64,000 nt of DNA from Thalassospira sp. MCCC 1A01428 (GTDB lineage: Bacteria; Pseudomonadota; Alphaproteobacteria; Rhodospirillales; Thalassospiraceae): NCBI RefSeq assembly GCF_002115825.1, contig NZ_JFJZ01000001.1, positions 272,484-336,483 of the forward strand, given 5' to 3'. Within the stretch, counting starts at the first letter, position 1, and every line of letters begins with the position of its first letter. Shown here piece by piece: positions 55,447 through 64,000 of this stretch. The translations under genes and the position numbers were made by a program. The notes under the pieces were generated by a model. That model saw only the letters and a program-made list of their open reading frames with translations, made no database searches and was not told where the DNA came from.

Positions 55447-55612
55447 TGCCTTATGACCATTGGAACTGTTCGTAACGACGGGGCGATCAGGCAGGAGGGC
55501 AACTGGCAAGTTTTTTGAAATGTTCTTCCTGTGATGCAGGGCATTAAGGGAGTCCCTGCATTACAACATTTGGTTTACGAACAGTCCTTGCTTGCGCCCG
55601 CTGCGCCAACAA

Positions 55613-56527
55613 TTATGGGCGTGACTGGCGGATGAAACCGGTGCCAACGCGGTCGCTATTTTGCTCGGGTTCGGCTGGTGTTGCCGAATTTCCCTGTTGC
55701 GGGCCGGTACTGTTCCCTCCGGGGGCGTCGTCGCCGGATTTTGCGCCGCCTTGTGCGTCTTCCATAATAATTGTCAGCTCAACCCGGCGGTTTTTGGATC
55801 GGCCTTCGGGTGTGTCGTTGCTTGCAATCGGGCGGCTATCCCCAAATCCTTGCAGGATCATGCGGTTAGGGTTCATGTCGTTTTCATTGATCATCCAGTG
55901 CAGCACAGATGTCGCGCGCGAGGCGGATAGATCCCAGTTCGATTGAAACCGCGAGGACGGCGAAAGCGGAATATTATCGGTATGACCGGCGACGATCACG
56001 GTGCCGTCGGTTTGTTTGATCACCGGCAGGACACGGTTAAGAATTGCGCCAAAATCCTCGTTGATTTGTGAAGACCCGGATGGAAAGGCAATATCATCGG
56101 GGAAGCGAACCACAACTTCATCGCCCTTGCGTTCAATGCCGATCTGTTCGGTTAGCCCCATGCGTTGCAACACCGTTTCGATGGTGTTTTCAAGTTTTTC
56201 GGCCCGTTCCTGTCCGGTATCGGTTTTGTTGATTTCGACGTTCGGGGTTTGTACAGGCGGCAGTTCAGTAACAACGCGCGGGGTATTGGGGGAGGGGTTT
56301 TTGATGGCCTTGCCCAGAAGTGATCCGTCCATTTCGATCACGCCGGAAAGTTTGTCATCCTTGGCAAAACCAAAGGCGGATTTAACCGACCCCGCAATCG
56401 CCTTGTATTTCACCACGTCCATTTCGGCAAATGTCAGCAACAGCACAAACAGCACCAGCAACAGCGACATCAAGTCGGCAAATGTTGCCATCCATGCGGG
56501 TGCGCCTGCTGCAGGTTTTTTAGCCAT
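55613..56527 (-). CDS. motB: MotB/PomB-type flagellar stator protein
   Basis: A 304-residue protein. A single N-terminal span (TFADLMSLLLVLFVLLLTFAEM in parts, with the ion-binding Asp in FADLM) is followed by a plug region. The OmpA-like peptidoglycan-binding domain has AGHTDNIPL and SASRATSVLHWM and ends in GRSKNRRVELTI. A Gly/Ser/Pro-rich tail of about 40 residues is unusual. The start lies 75 bases after the motA-like stop, so the two are likely one operon. PomB/MotB cannot be told apart by ion use here. Confidence 0.9.
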   Translation of the reverse strand: MAKKPAAGAPAWMATFADLMSLLLVLFVLLLTFAEMDVVKYKAIAGSVKSAFGFAKDDKLSGVIEMDGSLLGKAIKNPSPNTPRVVTELPPVQTPNVEINKTDTGQERAEKLENTIETVLQRMGLTEQIGIERKGDEVVVRFPDDIAFPSGSSQINEDFGAILNRVLPVIKQTDGTVIVAGHTDNIPLSPSSRFQSNWDLSASRATSVLHWMINENDMNPNRMILQGFGDSRPIASNDTPEGRSKNRRVELTIIMEDAQGGAKSGDDAPGGNSTGPQQGNSATPAEPEQNSDRVGTGFIRQSRP

Positions 56528-56602
56528 CGGGTGAAATTATCCAGAATGAGGAAGTGTCAAGTGTGGGGCGAATGGCGGTGTGGGTCAAGTTACAGACCGG
56601 AA

Positions 56603-57382
56603 TTACGCGTCGCCCCCTTCACCGGCGCCGTCATCTACCGGAATACCACCGGGAAGGTAAGGGCCGAGGATTTCTTTCATCACCATCGGGCTTTGGCTGG
56701 CCTGAATTTGCACAACGGATTCCACAATCAGTTCCTTGGTATTACGCAGTTGTTCAACTTTTAATGCCAGTTTATCGGCAATGGGCAGGGCGATCAGGTT
56801 AGCCAGAACTGCGCCATAAAATGTGGTCAACATGGCAATGGCCATGGCCGGGCCAATGGCATCAGGGTCAGACAGGTTGGCCAGCATTTGCACCAGCCCG
56901 ACCAAAGTACCGATCATGCCAAATGCGGGGGCGGTATCGCCAATGCCGCGAAACATTAACTCGCCCAGTTCGTCGCGCTGGATGGATTTGGCGACCTCGC
57001 TGGAAATCGAACTGCGGATCACGTCGCCATTATGGCCATCCACGCACATGCGGATGCCGCGTTTCATGACCTCGTTTTCAATTTCAACACTTTCCAGCCC
57101 CAAAAGGCCGTTTTTACGCACCAGCGCGGAAAGCTCCATTGCCTTTTCGTAAATCGATTGCGGGTCTTCCTTGGGGTTTTTAAACGCAATGCCGATGCCG
57201 GTTTTCATCGATTTCACCACGTCGCGCATGGGAAATTTGATCAGGGTTGCTGCCGCTGTTCCGCCAAACACAACCATGATTGATGGCACATCGACAAAGG
57301 CCCCAAGGCTGCCGCCCAGCATAATAGCGCCAACAATAACGCCTGTGCCGGCAATAATTCCAACGAGTGTTGCGATATCCAT
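56603..57382 (-). CDS. motA: MotA/PomA-type flagellar stator protein
   Basis: A 259-residue membrane protein with four spans. The motif GDTAPAFGMIGTLVGLVQML is typical of PomA/MotP, and AIAMLTTFYGAVLAN forms the last span. The cytoplasmic loop has SSEVAKSIQRDELGE. It pairs with the downstream MotB-like protein to drive the flagellar motor. The short size and sequence favour the PomA (sodium-type) branch, an inference. Confidence 0.9.
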   Translation of the reverse strand: MDIATLVGIIAGTGVIVGAIMLGGSLGAFVDVPSIMVVFGGTAAATLIKFPMRDVVKSMKTGIGIAFKNPKEDPQSIYEKAMELSALVRKNGLLGLESVEIENEVMKRGIRMCVDGHNGDVIRSSISSEVAKSIQRDELGELMFRGIGDTAPAFGMIGTLVGLVQMLANLSDPDAIGPAMAIAMLTTFYGAVLANLIALPIADKLALKVEQLRNTKELIVESVVQIQASQSPMVMKEILGPYLPGGIPVDDGAGEGGDA

Positions 57383-57639
57383 TGTCTTTGACTGCTACCT
57401 GTTGTGGTTTCGGTTCGGCGTCGGGTGCAGACCCGTTAATTGACCATAATGTGCACGGACAAGTGCCAATATAGAACAGATTGGGGTTAACTATCCGATT
57501 TCCATAGTGAAACGGTTTTTATTCCGTGTGCGTATTATGGTTGCGGCCATGATGTTTTTGCATCCCCAAATGAGGAGCCATAAATAAAGTGCCTTAACGG
57601 GTGGTGGCGGGAAGATCGCCATCTTGCTTCAGTTTGGAA

Positions 57640-58506
57640 TTATCCTAATTCAAAGCTGGAAATGCCAAAGGTTTTTGCCAGATCAAGTTCAGGCATTGGA
57701 CCGCGATACATACGGGCGGTTTCAAATACAGGTTTCATTGCATATTTTCGGGCAAGGGCAACTGCGGCATGGTTGGGTTCCGGAACATCCAGAAATACCG
57801 GGCAATCCAGATTGTTCTGGCGTCGTGCCAGCAATGCCTGAAACAGGCAATCGGCATCATCGGCATCCTGGGCAAATAGCGGGCCGATCTTATACCCGTT
57901 CTGGCAGGGGCGAATTACGCCATAACCGCGCACCCCCATTGGTCCATAAAGGGCAAGAGCGGTGTGCTTTTCGCTGCCGATCCAGCCCCTGAGAAATGAC
58001 AGGCGCGATTCGGCAAACAGTTTCAGGCTTTGTTCAAAAGCATCGGCAATCGCGATGTCGTCAATTTTCAGCTCAAACAGGTCCGACGGGGCGGTAAACG
58101 CGTCGGATGCCGGCAGGGTGCCTGCCATGCGGATGTTGCGATGAGCAAATTGAAAACCGGATTTTGCATAATTGTCCTGCTGGGCGACCACGCCGTCGAG
58201 TCCGATGGTGTGCGAAACAGGCCCGCCAAGCACGCTATCCCATAGCCGAAGGCCAAGTCCTTGCCCCCGGCGGTCCGGGCGGCACATGTAAAACCCGACA
58301 AAGGCAAAATCGGCACTGTATGTGACGCAGGAAATAACGGCGGCCAACCCTTTTTTGTCGAACGCCCCCCAGTACCCTTCCGGGTCGGTGTGCCAGAATG
58401 CTTGCAGGTCATCCTGGCCGGGGTTCCATCCTTCATCAGATGCCCATTGCAGCATGGTTTTCAGATCGTTCTCGCGCAAGCGCCGGATTTTTTCAGGATG
58501 AGCCAT
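57640..58506 (-). CDS. GNAT family acetyltransferase (two-domain)
   Basis: A 288-residue protein. The N-terminal GNAT domain has FVGFYMCRPDRRGQGLGLRLWD, whose RGQGLG part is the acetyl-CoA pyrophosphate loop. The C-terminal half fits the Acetyltransf_18-like domain (LFAESRLSFLRGWI, then YGVIRPCQNGYKIGPLFA split). Substrate unknown. It is divergent from the siderophore-interacting gene. Confidence 0.85.
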   Translation of the reverse strand: MAHPEKIRRLRENDLKTMLQWASDEGWNPGQDDLQAFWHTDPEGYWGAFDKKGLAAVISCVTYSADFAFVGFYMCRPDRRGQGLGLRLWDSVLGGPVSHTIGLDGVVAQQDNYAKSGFQFAHRNIRMAGTLPASDAFTAPSDLFELKIDDIAIADAFEQSLKLFAESRLSFLRGWIGSEKHTALALYGPMGVRGYGVIRPCQNGYKIGPLFAQDADDADCLFQALLARRQNNLDCPVFLDVPEPNHAAVALARKYAMKPVFETARMYRGPMPELDLAKTFGISSFELG

Positions 58507-58599
58507 TATTCTTCCGTAGGAAATCGTATGTAAGCCTATGGTTTAACGCATTTTGCCGATCAGAAAAAAGAATATCGGTGGAATCTATAATAAAAAATT

Positions 58600-58618
58600 G
58601 CGAATGATTTTCATTTGT
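58600..58618 (+). promoter_or_regulatory. Fur-like box before the siderophore-interacting gene
   Basis: GCGAATGATTTTCATTTGT matches the classical 19-base Fur box at about 12 positions, with the AATGA..TCATT core intact. It lies about 55 bases before the gene start, so iron repression is likely. Confidence 0.5.
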
Positions 58619-58670
58619 AATATTGGTTTTGGTCATTGTCTTTGGTTTTGCAAGCATTACGGGCTTTGGC

Positions 58671-59828
58671 ATGATGACTTCTAAAATTGTTCGGGCGCAC
58701 ACGCAGGTTGCCGTGCCGGATCCGCGGCGGGCGCTGGATGTTTTGTCGGCGTTTTATCGTGACAATGATTGCAGTGTTTCGATCGAAGGCGATGACCACG
58801 TGATTTCAATATCGCTTGGAACGGTTCGGGTTGGTCCGCGCGATAGAGCAATTGGCATCGAAATAACCGCTGCAAATGACACGGCAATTACCCAGCTTAA
58901 AACCGGTGTGATCACGATGGTGGATCAACTGGTACCCGGGGCTGATCTTGACTGTCGTTGGCACGGGGCAGGGCAGGCCTCGGAAAAAGGCGGTAAACTG
59001 CCCAATTTTCGTGAACTAAGCGTGGGCAAGGTTACTAATTTGGGGCCTGACATGCGCCGGCTCCGATTATATGGCGATGATTTAACCCCCTATTTGGGCG
59101 GGGCAATACATGTACGTCTGATTATTCCGCCCCATGGCGTTAGCGCGCCGCAATGGCCAACGATGGGGGAAAACGGTTTGCCGGTTTGGCCCAAGGGCGA
59201 GGACAAGGTAGAACCCCGTGTTTACACCATTCGTCAAATCAATGCCGACGAAGGCTGGATGGATATTGATTTTGTGGTTCATGGCGATAACGGCCCCGGG
59301 TCGCGATTTGCCAATAATGCCGTGCCCGGGCAGCTTGTGGGGGTAACAGGGCCGATCGGCAGTGATTTGCCTGTGGTGGACTGGTATTTGTTTGCGGCCG
59401 ATGAAACGGGGATACCGGCAATTTGCCGATATTTGGAAGACTTGCCCGATGACAAAACCGGACATGTCATTCTCGAGGTTTCAGGCCCCGACGCCAAACA
59501 GAATTTGCCACATCATCCTGGGTTTGATCTGGCATGGATTTTTCGCGACGGCAGTTGCCCCGAAATGGCATTTGCCCCACAGGGGACCAATACGAATGTG
59601 GATGCAGATGCAGATGCAGGTGCAGGTGCAGGTGCAGGTGACGATGTTTCGCCGTTTGCCCGCGCAATTTGTGACATCAAGGTTCCCGATGAAACGCATG
59701 GCGTTTTTTGCTGGACGGCGACAGAACAAAAGATTTATCGCCATTTGCATACCCATTTTCGCAAGACATTAAAACTGGGCCGCGAGCAATGCCTTGTTAT
59801 GACGTTCTGGCGGGCCGAGGCGCATTAA
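58671..59828 (+). CDS. Siderophore-interacting protein (FAD/NADPH ferric reductase)
   Basis: A 385-residue ViuB-type reductase. It has an N-terminal extension of about 110 residues (DUF2218-like). The FAD-binding domain has RVYTIRQINADEGWMDIDFV and GPGSRFANNAVPG. The C-terminal NAD domain starts at YLFAADETGIPAI and ends with W-rich FWRAEAH. A six-unit hexanucleotide repeat adds DADADAGAGAGAGDD between the last strands. The Met at 58671 or 58674 is the start; no strong ribosome site is seen. It releases iron from ferric siderophores. Confidence 0.9.
   Translation: MMTSKIVRAHTQVAVPDPRRALDVLSAFYRDNDCSVSIEGDDHVISISLGTVRVGPRDRAIGIEITAANDTAITQLKTGVITMVDQLVPGADLDCRWHGAGQASEKGGKLPNFRELSVGKVTNLGPDMRRLRLYGDDLTPYLGGAIHVRLIIPPHGVSAPQWPTMGENGLPVWPKGEDKVEPRVYTIRQINADEGWMDIDFVVHGDNGPGSRFANNAVPGQLVGVTGPIGSDLPVVDWYLFAADETGIPAICRYLEDLPDDKTGHVILEVSGPDAKQNLPHHPGFDLAWIFRDGSCPEMAFAPQGTNTNVDADADAGAGAGAGDDVSPFARAICDIKVPDETHGVFCWTATEQKIYRHLHTHFRKTLKLGREQCLVMTFWRAEAH
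59601..59636 (+). repeat. Hexanucleotide repeat in the siderophore-interacting gene
   Basis: Three copies of GATGCA are followed by three of GGTGCA, in frame, encoding Asp-Ala and Gly-Ala pairs. Length changes here would stay in frame. Confidence 0.9.
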
Positions 59829-59931
59829 GGTCCCCTGTTTTTTACTGGAGATCGAAAGTTAGCCGATGCTAAATTGATTTTTGCTTTTGAAATTGGTATG
59901 ACAAATAATTGTTCAAAAGCAGGAGACAGGA

Positions 59932-60375
59932 ATGGCCGGCGGGGCGGCGCTTCCACCCAAGGAAAATCATGCGGAAACCTTTGCCCGGCTTCGCGATGCG
60001 CATGCGCGTGAGGTAACGGAAGATTACGTAGAGATGATTGCCGACCTGATTGTCGAGGAAGGCGAGGCGCGCGCCGTTTCATTGGCCGCGCGGTTTGGTG
60101 TGACACCGGCAACGGTTAACAATACGATCAAACGGCTGGAGCGCGACGGTTTTGTATCGAGCCGGCCTTATCGTTCCATTTTTCTGACCGATGCAGGACA
60201 AACCCTGGCCGACAAGTGCCGGGAACGGCACAGAATTGTCTATGATTTCCTGATAGCACTTGGTCTGGATGCGCAGATTGCAGAGTTCGATGCCGAGGGG
60301 ATTGAACACCATGTGAGCGCCGAAACGCTGGATGTTTTCCGCGCCTTTACCGAAGGGCGCGCGTGTAAGAGTTAA
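59932..60375 (+). CDS. mntR: MntR-type metalloregulator
   Basis: A 147-residue DtxR/MntR-family repressor. The HTH is VSLAARFGVTPATVNNTIKR with wing FVSSRPYRSIFLTDAG. The metal-binding positions include Glu and His in RHRIVYDFLIALG and EGIEHHVS. It is a manganese-responsive regulator; no mntH transporter is adjacent. The start has AGG upstream. The DNA before it (59860-59930) is AT-rich. Confidence 0.87.
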   Translation: MAGGAALPPKENHAETFARLRDAHAREVTEDYVEMIADLIVEEGEARAVSLAARFGVTPATVNNTIKRLERDGFVSSRPYRSIFLTDAGQTLADKCRERHRIVYDFLIALGLDAQIAEFDAEGIEHHVSAETLDVFRAFTEGRACKS

Positions 60376-61095
60376 TGTCAGCTCTCTTCATGGCGCTTCT
60401 GCATGGGGCGATTTTAAGATCGATCCAGCGCACATTTCCCAGTTTTCCGGCTGTATATTTTGCCTGTTGGCCAAAATGCATTCTTCAGCATATCGATGTC
60501 GATCGATAGGAAGTTTATAGAAGCCGCAGGCAGAGCAGGTGCCATTCTGCGCTTCAGGTTTGTGCTGGAGATGTTGGTATTTTGGGCTATGAAGTCGGAT
60601 TGGTGTCGAAACCTGTGGTTCATGTGGCAAAAGGCCGCTGCATTACCGACATTGCTGTTGGTCCAGTCTGACGATCAAATGATGTCATAAATGTCGTCAG
60701 GATAAGATAGCTTTTCGCGATTAATGACATAGAGACGTCGCTTGCTATATCCGTTCGCCTGAACACCCGACTGAATGTCGGCGATTAGGCTGATGAAACC
60801 CTTACCCAGCATTAATTCCCTTAAAGTTATCGTGATTTTAGCGAAATAGTTTTGTGCGTAAATCCTTGTCATTCGACCGGGCTGCGTATGGATATGTCGT
60901 AAAACCGAAGCTGAGCGTTGCCTTAAATGGTCAGGTATATTTGCAAGATATAAATATACCGGTCATTATTTGCAGGGTGATGCAAATCGTTTAACCAAGG
61001 CCCGTGTATCGTTGAAACTATCAAGGGAAAAGGGCAATTACGGTGTTTTAGGGATGGTTTCGAGTTCCCCCCGGTATCCCCCAGGGGGCGGGTTT
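60376..61095. other. 720-base stretch without a reliable gene
   Basis: Short frames exist on both strands, for example a 65-codon minus-strand frame at 60675-60872 with a start near ACAAGG and no known relatives. None has enough support. A run of C and G around 61055-61090 (CCCCCCGG, CCCCCAGGGGGCGGG) could form a hairpin. Confidence 0.35.
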
Positions 61096-61710
61096 TTAGT
61101 TTTGGGAAGAAAAAGTGCCGTATAGGCAGATCGAGTAATTGATCGCAAGAATTGGCTGTACAATAGCGATTGGAATGTTGCCGCCGGTATTGCCAATGGT
61201 AAAGTCGTTATTGTTAAATGCAGCCCCCGTTACACCGGAAATTGCCGCTGGCGGGTTTGATGCGCCATCAGCTGCTGAAACATATAAGAACCCGGAAGCC
61301 CCTAAGTTGTTGGCAGGCAAACCAATATAATCGCCATCGTTTGGTGTTTGGACTGTTTTCTGCTTTTTTCGAAACATGAAGAGCACTTGTTGCACCTGCG
61401 CCACTATAGACGTGTGGATGGCTATAAGATGGCATATTCAATATTACTAATATCAGTGATGGTGTTCCGATTTTTTCTGCCGATTATATAACGCGGCAGT
61501 CCTGCGCCATTTCCATAGCTCAATGGAACCCCGCTTTGTAAATCTGGTCGGAAAAAAGAAGTTTGTCCGTTGCCCCCATAAATGACGCCAGGCAGACTGA
61601 AAAGAGCATCGTTTTGCGAGAAGGCGATTAATTTCTCCAGGCAATAACGACTAGTTGCGTGGCGAAAAGTCAAATCCTGGCGCCTGAATAACCCCGGCAT
61701 AATCTTCCAT
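61096..61710 (-). pseudogene. Decayed phage tail-collar (MdpB-like) gene
   Basis: The N-terminus starts at 61710 after GAGGGG (MEDYAGVIQAPGFDFSPRN) and meets a TAG at 61651-61653. The frame then shifts, and a stretch with ALFSLPGVIYGGNGQTSFF and YGNGAGLPRYIIG follows, ending at 61422. The C-terminal part lies in a third piece (61096-61404), ending VQPILAINYSICLYGTFSSQN in part. Intact relatives are about 170-180 residues with these blocks joined and a middle His-rich segment, which is missing here. So there is a nonsense codon, at least one frameshift and a deletion. Confidence 0.8.
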
Positions 61711-62253
61711 GATGTCCCCTCGTGTTGTCAAATTTTTCAATTTCAGGTTTCATCGATATTATCAGCATCAGCATTTTAATTGGTCAATTTAAGATTGTCG
61801 AAAAGTGAAAAAAAACCATCGAAAGGATTGTTGTGGCCGTAAATTGGAAGTGGATTCTGCCTGCTGGAAATGATGCGCAACGTGACTCTAGGAAACGCGA
61901 ATCGAGTCGGATGTTAAAATTTTTAATGAGATGGAATATTTTTTATAAACATTACAAAATATTATCGCTGAATGTGTGTTCTTTTTATACTTGGTAGATT
62001 CGAATTTTATTTCAAAAATTGAAACTCATGCTGCGCATAAATAAGGCCTCTCTTTTGGAGAAAAAACTATTCAAAGAGGTGGGTTATGGGCGGTTATTTT
62101 GAATTTATCTAGCTCGTAAGAGGGTGATAATCGCGCAAAGGTTGCATGCTGTCATGCGTTGGGATAGTTATTTTTCTAGGATCTGAAGCAGTTATATCCG
62201 TTCTGCATATTCAGGTTCAGGGCGCTGGGACCGCTTATGGGAGCAAACAATAA
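61711..62253. other. AT-rich region upstream of the adhesin
   Basis: No supported gene. Strongly AT-rich (61900-62040) and likely to contain the promoter of the large adhesin. An eight-codon frame with a good ribosome site stands at 62086-62112. Confidence 0.4.
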
Positions 62254-64000
62254 ATGACACGTCTGGACCGTTTAAAAGGTGCCAAGGCACTAATTGATGT
62301 CGGGTTTTCGCAAATTCAACCGATGTGTCTGGAGCCGCGCTTCATGTTTGATGCTGCCGGGGCTGCTACCGGAGCAGAAGCCGCACAGGATGCGCAGGCG
62401 CAAGTTGAAGCCGCCACTGCTGATAACGCGTCGCACGATGGCTCGGGCACTAAGAGCGGTTCTGATCTGCCGGTTAGCAATTCGGATGGTGATGCCAATA
62501 CCAGTGCGCAAACTGCAGAGAATAACGGTAATGATGCCGGCGATAACCCGGTTGTCATACCCGATGCCATACCGGCACATAGTGGAACGCAAACGCACGA
62601 AGTTGCTTTAATCGACACATCGATTGCAGGTTACGAAACGTTGGCGGCAGGGTTCTCTGGCGATGTTACCGTAATAACTTTCCAGTCTGACGGTACTTTA
62701 ACCCAGATAGCTGACCTTTTGTCTTCTTATGGGCAGTTTGATGCAGTGCATCTGGTGTCGCATGGATCCGTTGGAGCAATAATTCTGGGTGATCAGATTA
62801 TTGATGTTGATAATCTGTCGAGCCAGTCCGGTGCGCTGGCTGATATCGGTGCGCATCTCACTGATGCCGGGGACATCTTGCTATATGGTTGCAATGTTGG
62901 CAGTGATCAGCAAGGAATGGCCTTTGTTGATGCCATGGCAGGCCTGACTGGTGCGGATGTTGCCGCATCAAATAATGTAACAGGCGCAGCAGACATGGGG
63001 GGCGACTGGGATCTTGAGGTCTCTCATGGCCAGATTGAGGCTGTAGTTTCAATATCTGCGAATGCCCAGGCTGAGTTTCATGGGATCCTTGCAAGCAGCG
63101 AAACGTTTGATGTTGATGCTCCTCAATCCCAAAATGGCGCTACAACCATTTCGTTAAATGGATGGAACTTTACGTCGACAACGGCTGTTGGTCTGGCAAT
63201 TGGTAATTCATCTCAAACAGGTGTTTCTACTCATTTGAATTCTGATGAAGACGCCGGTGACGGCACTTTGATCTGGAATAGTCAAAATGATGCAGGAAAC
63301 GTCGATACTGTATACGGTTTTGAAACGCAAAGTGGTTTTGTTTCTTTGCAATCATTTGATTTCGGCACAGTGACAGCTATTTCAAATCCTATTGGTACGA
63401 TAAATATTTATAGCAATAATATTCTTGTTGGAACCGCTTCAATAGATCTTTCTGCTGACGATGTAACAATTCCCACTGGCTTGGCAGGAGGTGGTACTAT
63501 TAAATATGATAATGTTTATAGTGCATTAGAGGTAACGAATTCCTATTATTCAGGGCACTTTTCATTTGAGGGGGCCGCGTACCAAAACGTTGATCGCGTA
63601 GAACTTGCATTTGATGGTACAGCATCATATGAAATTGATAATCTCTTTGCGACCGAAGTTGTGCCAAATAATGCACCAACGGCCAGCAACCTGACGCAGA
63701 CGGTTCCTTATACCGAAGATCCAGGTTCAGCCGTTGCGCTTGATGACATAGTGGTGACGGATGCGGATAGTGGCGATACCATCACTGCGACGCTGACACT
63801 GTCAAACACCGCCGCTGGCAGCCTGACTACCGGAACATTCGGCTCGGCAAGTTCAGGATACGATTCTAATACCGGGATCTGGACAGTAAGTGGTTCGGTG
63901 GATGACGTTAATGCTGCCCTTGCTGCCGTGGCCTTCACGCCCGCGGCAGACTGGGATCAGGATGTTACGATCACCACCCAAATTCGTGATGCGGCAAATG
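62254..64000 (+). CDS. Large DUF4347 adhesin, 5' part
   Basis: The open frame starts at ATG 62254 (GGGAG nine bases before) and runs 582 codons to the window edge without a stop. The N-terminus has the LEPRFMFDAA motif near residues 27-37, seen in big surface proteins exported by type I systems. An acidic linker follows. DUF4347 covers about residues 116-275 (HLVSHGSVGAI, then ILLYGCNVG, with His and Cys in the positions of a caspase/gingipain-like dyad). From about residue 280 the protein is beta-rich, with a cadherin/VCBS-like repeat beginning near 470 (NNAPTASNLTQTV, VVTDADSGDTITATL). It is probably several thousand residues long. Confidence 0.9.
   Translation, partial: MTRLDRLKGAKALIDVGFSQIQPMCLEPRFMFDAAGAATGAEAAQDAQAQVEAATADNASHDGSGTKSGSDLPVSNSDGDANTSAQTAENNGNDAGDNPVVIPDAIPAHSGTQTHEVALIDTSIAGYETLAAGFSGDVTVITFQSDGTLTQIADLLSSYGQFDAVHLVSHGSVGAIILGDQIIDVDNLSSQSGALADIGAHLTDAGDILLYGCNVGSDQQGMAFVDAMAGLTGADVAASNNVTGAADMGGDWDLEVSHGQIEAVVSISANAQAEFHGILASSETFDVDAPQSQNGATTISLNGWNFTSTTAVGLAIGNSSQTGVSTHLNSDEDAGDGTLIWNSQNDAGNVDTVYGFETQSGFVSLQSFDFGTVTAISNPIGTINIYSNNILVGTASIDLSADDVTIPTGLAGGGTIKYDNVYSALEVTNSYYSGHFSFEGAAYQNVDRVELAFDGTASYEIDNLFATEVVPNNAPTASNLTQTVPYTEDPGSAVALDDIVVTDADSGDTITATLTLSNTAAGSLTTGTFGSASSGYDSNTGIWTVSGSVDDVNAALAAVAFTPAADWDQDVTITTQIRDAAN

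Noticed and set aside
60388..60690. Frames of 69-80 codons on both strands
   Set aside because: They overlap each other, lack ribosome sites and match nothing I recognise.
62086..62112. Eight-codon frame with a good ribosome site before the adhesin
   Set aside because: Could be a leader peptide, but there is no attenuator hairpin or codon bias to support it.
1..64000. CRISPR arrays, rRNA and tRNA genes
   Set aside because: I saw no regularly spaced repeats of CRISPR type and no rRNA or tRNA-like sequence. The ICE junction is in a protein gene, not a tRNA gene.

Overview
The window joins two unrelated kinds of DNA. Bases 1 to about 24,945 are the right-hand part of an integrative and conjugative element (ICE). 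Bases about 24,946 to 64,000 are host chromosome. The host half looks alphaproteobacterial, most likely Rhodospirillales and Thalassospira-like. The reasons are a GcrA cell-cycle regulator, the block ribF-ileS-lspA-DUF3035 lipoprotein-two M16 peptidases, a PomAB/MotAB-type stator pair, and mid-50s GC with its codon style. The genus is an inference.

ICE (1-24,945). Gene content and order resemble the Tn4371 family, usually found in beta- and gammaproteobacteria. From the left the core carries a VirD2-like relaxase with DUF3363, TraF protease, DUF2840, a small RHH protein, ParA, an iteron-type origin with RepA, an AlpA-like HTH protein, DUF2285, DUF2958, DUF736, ParB, DUF932, RadC and a tyrosine integrase at the right end. 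The type IV secretion genes, and the other end of the element, must lie left of the window. The cargo is lower in GC and defensive. It comprises an XRE regulator followed by a SIR2-HerA operon (8,036-11,422), an ABC-three-component operon made of a DUF2326 SMC-like ATPase, a middle component and a nuclease-like protein (19,764-22,738), and a HigBA-type toxin-antitoxin pair (22,773-23,455). A 35-codon ORF overlaps the integrase stop. A partial TetR regulator opens the window.

Junction. The element interrupts host cpdB (2',3'-cyclic-nucleotide phosphodiesterase). The reading frame resumes at 24,946 without its first roughly 95-100 codons, next to a T-rich core on the minus strand (24,938-24,945).

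Host chromosome. After the cpdB remnant come gcrA, an NnrU-like membrane protein, several small uncharacterised genes, a Nudix hydrolase, an M23 peptidase, a sterol-desaturase-type hydroxylase, a methyltransferase and a MaoC hydratase. The ribF, ileS, lspA and M16 block follows. Next is a GntR-controlled locus of an M20 amidohydrolase plus a polar amino-acid/opine-type ABC transporter. Then come mutL, a pseudo-receiver/pentapeptide fusion, a TetR-MFS efflux pair, the stator genes, a GNAT acetyltransferase, a siderophore-interacting protein with a Fur-like box, and an MntR-type regulator. The right end holds a decayed tail-collar pseudogene and the 5' part of a large DUF4347 adhesin that runs off the window.

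Most unusual signal. Three intergenic regions of the ICE (around 12.4, 17.0 and 18.8 kb) share a dispersed element. Its flanking blocks are conserved, and its hairpins keep base-pairing while changing sequence. This is what a structured RNA would show.
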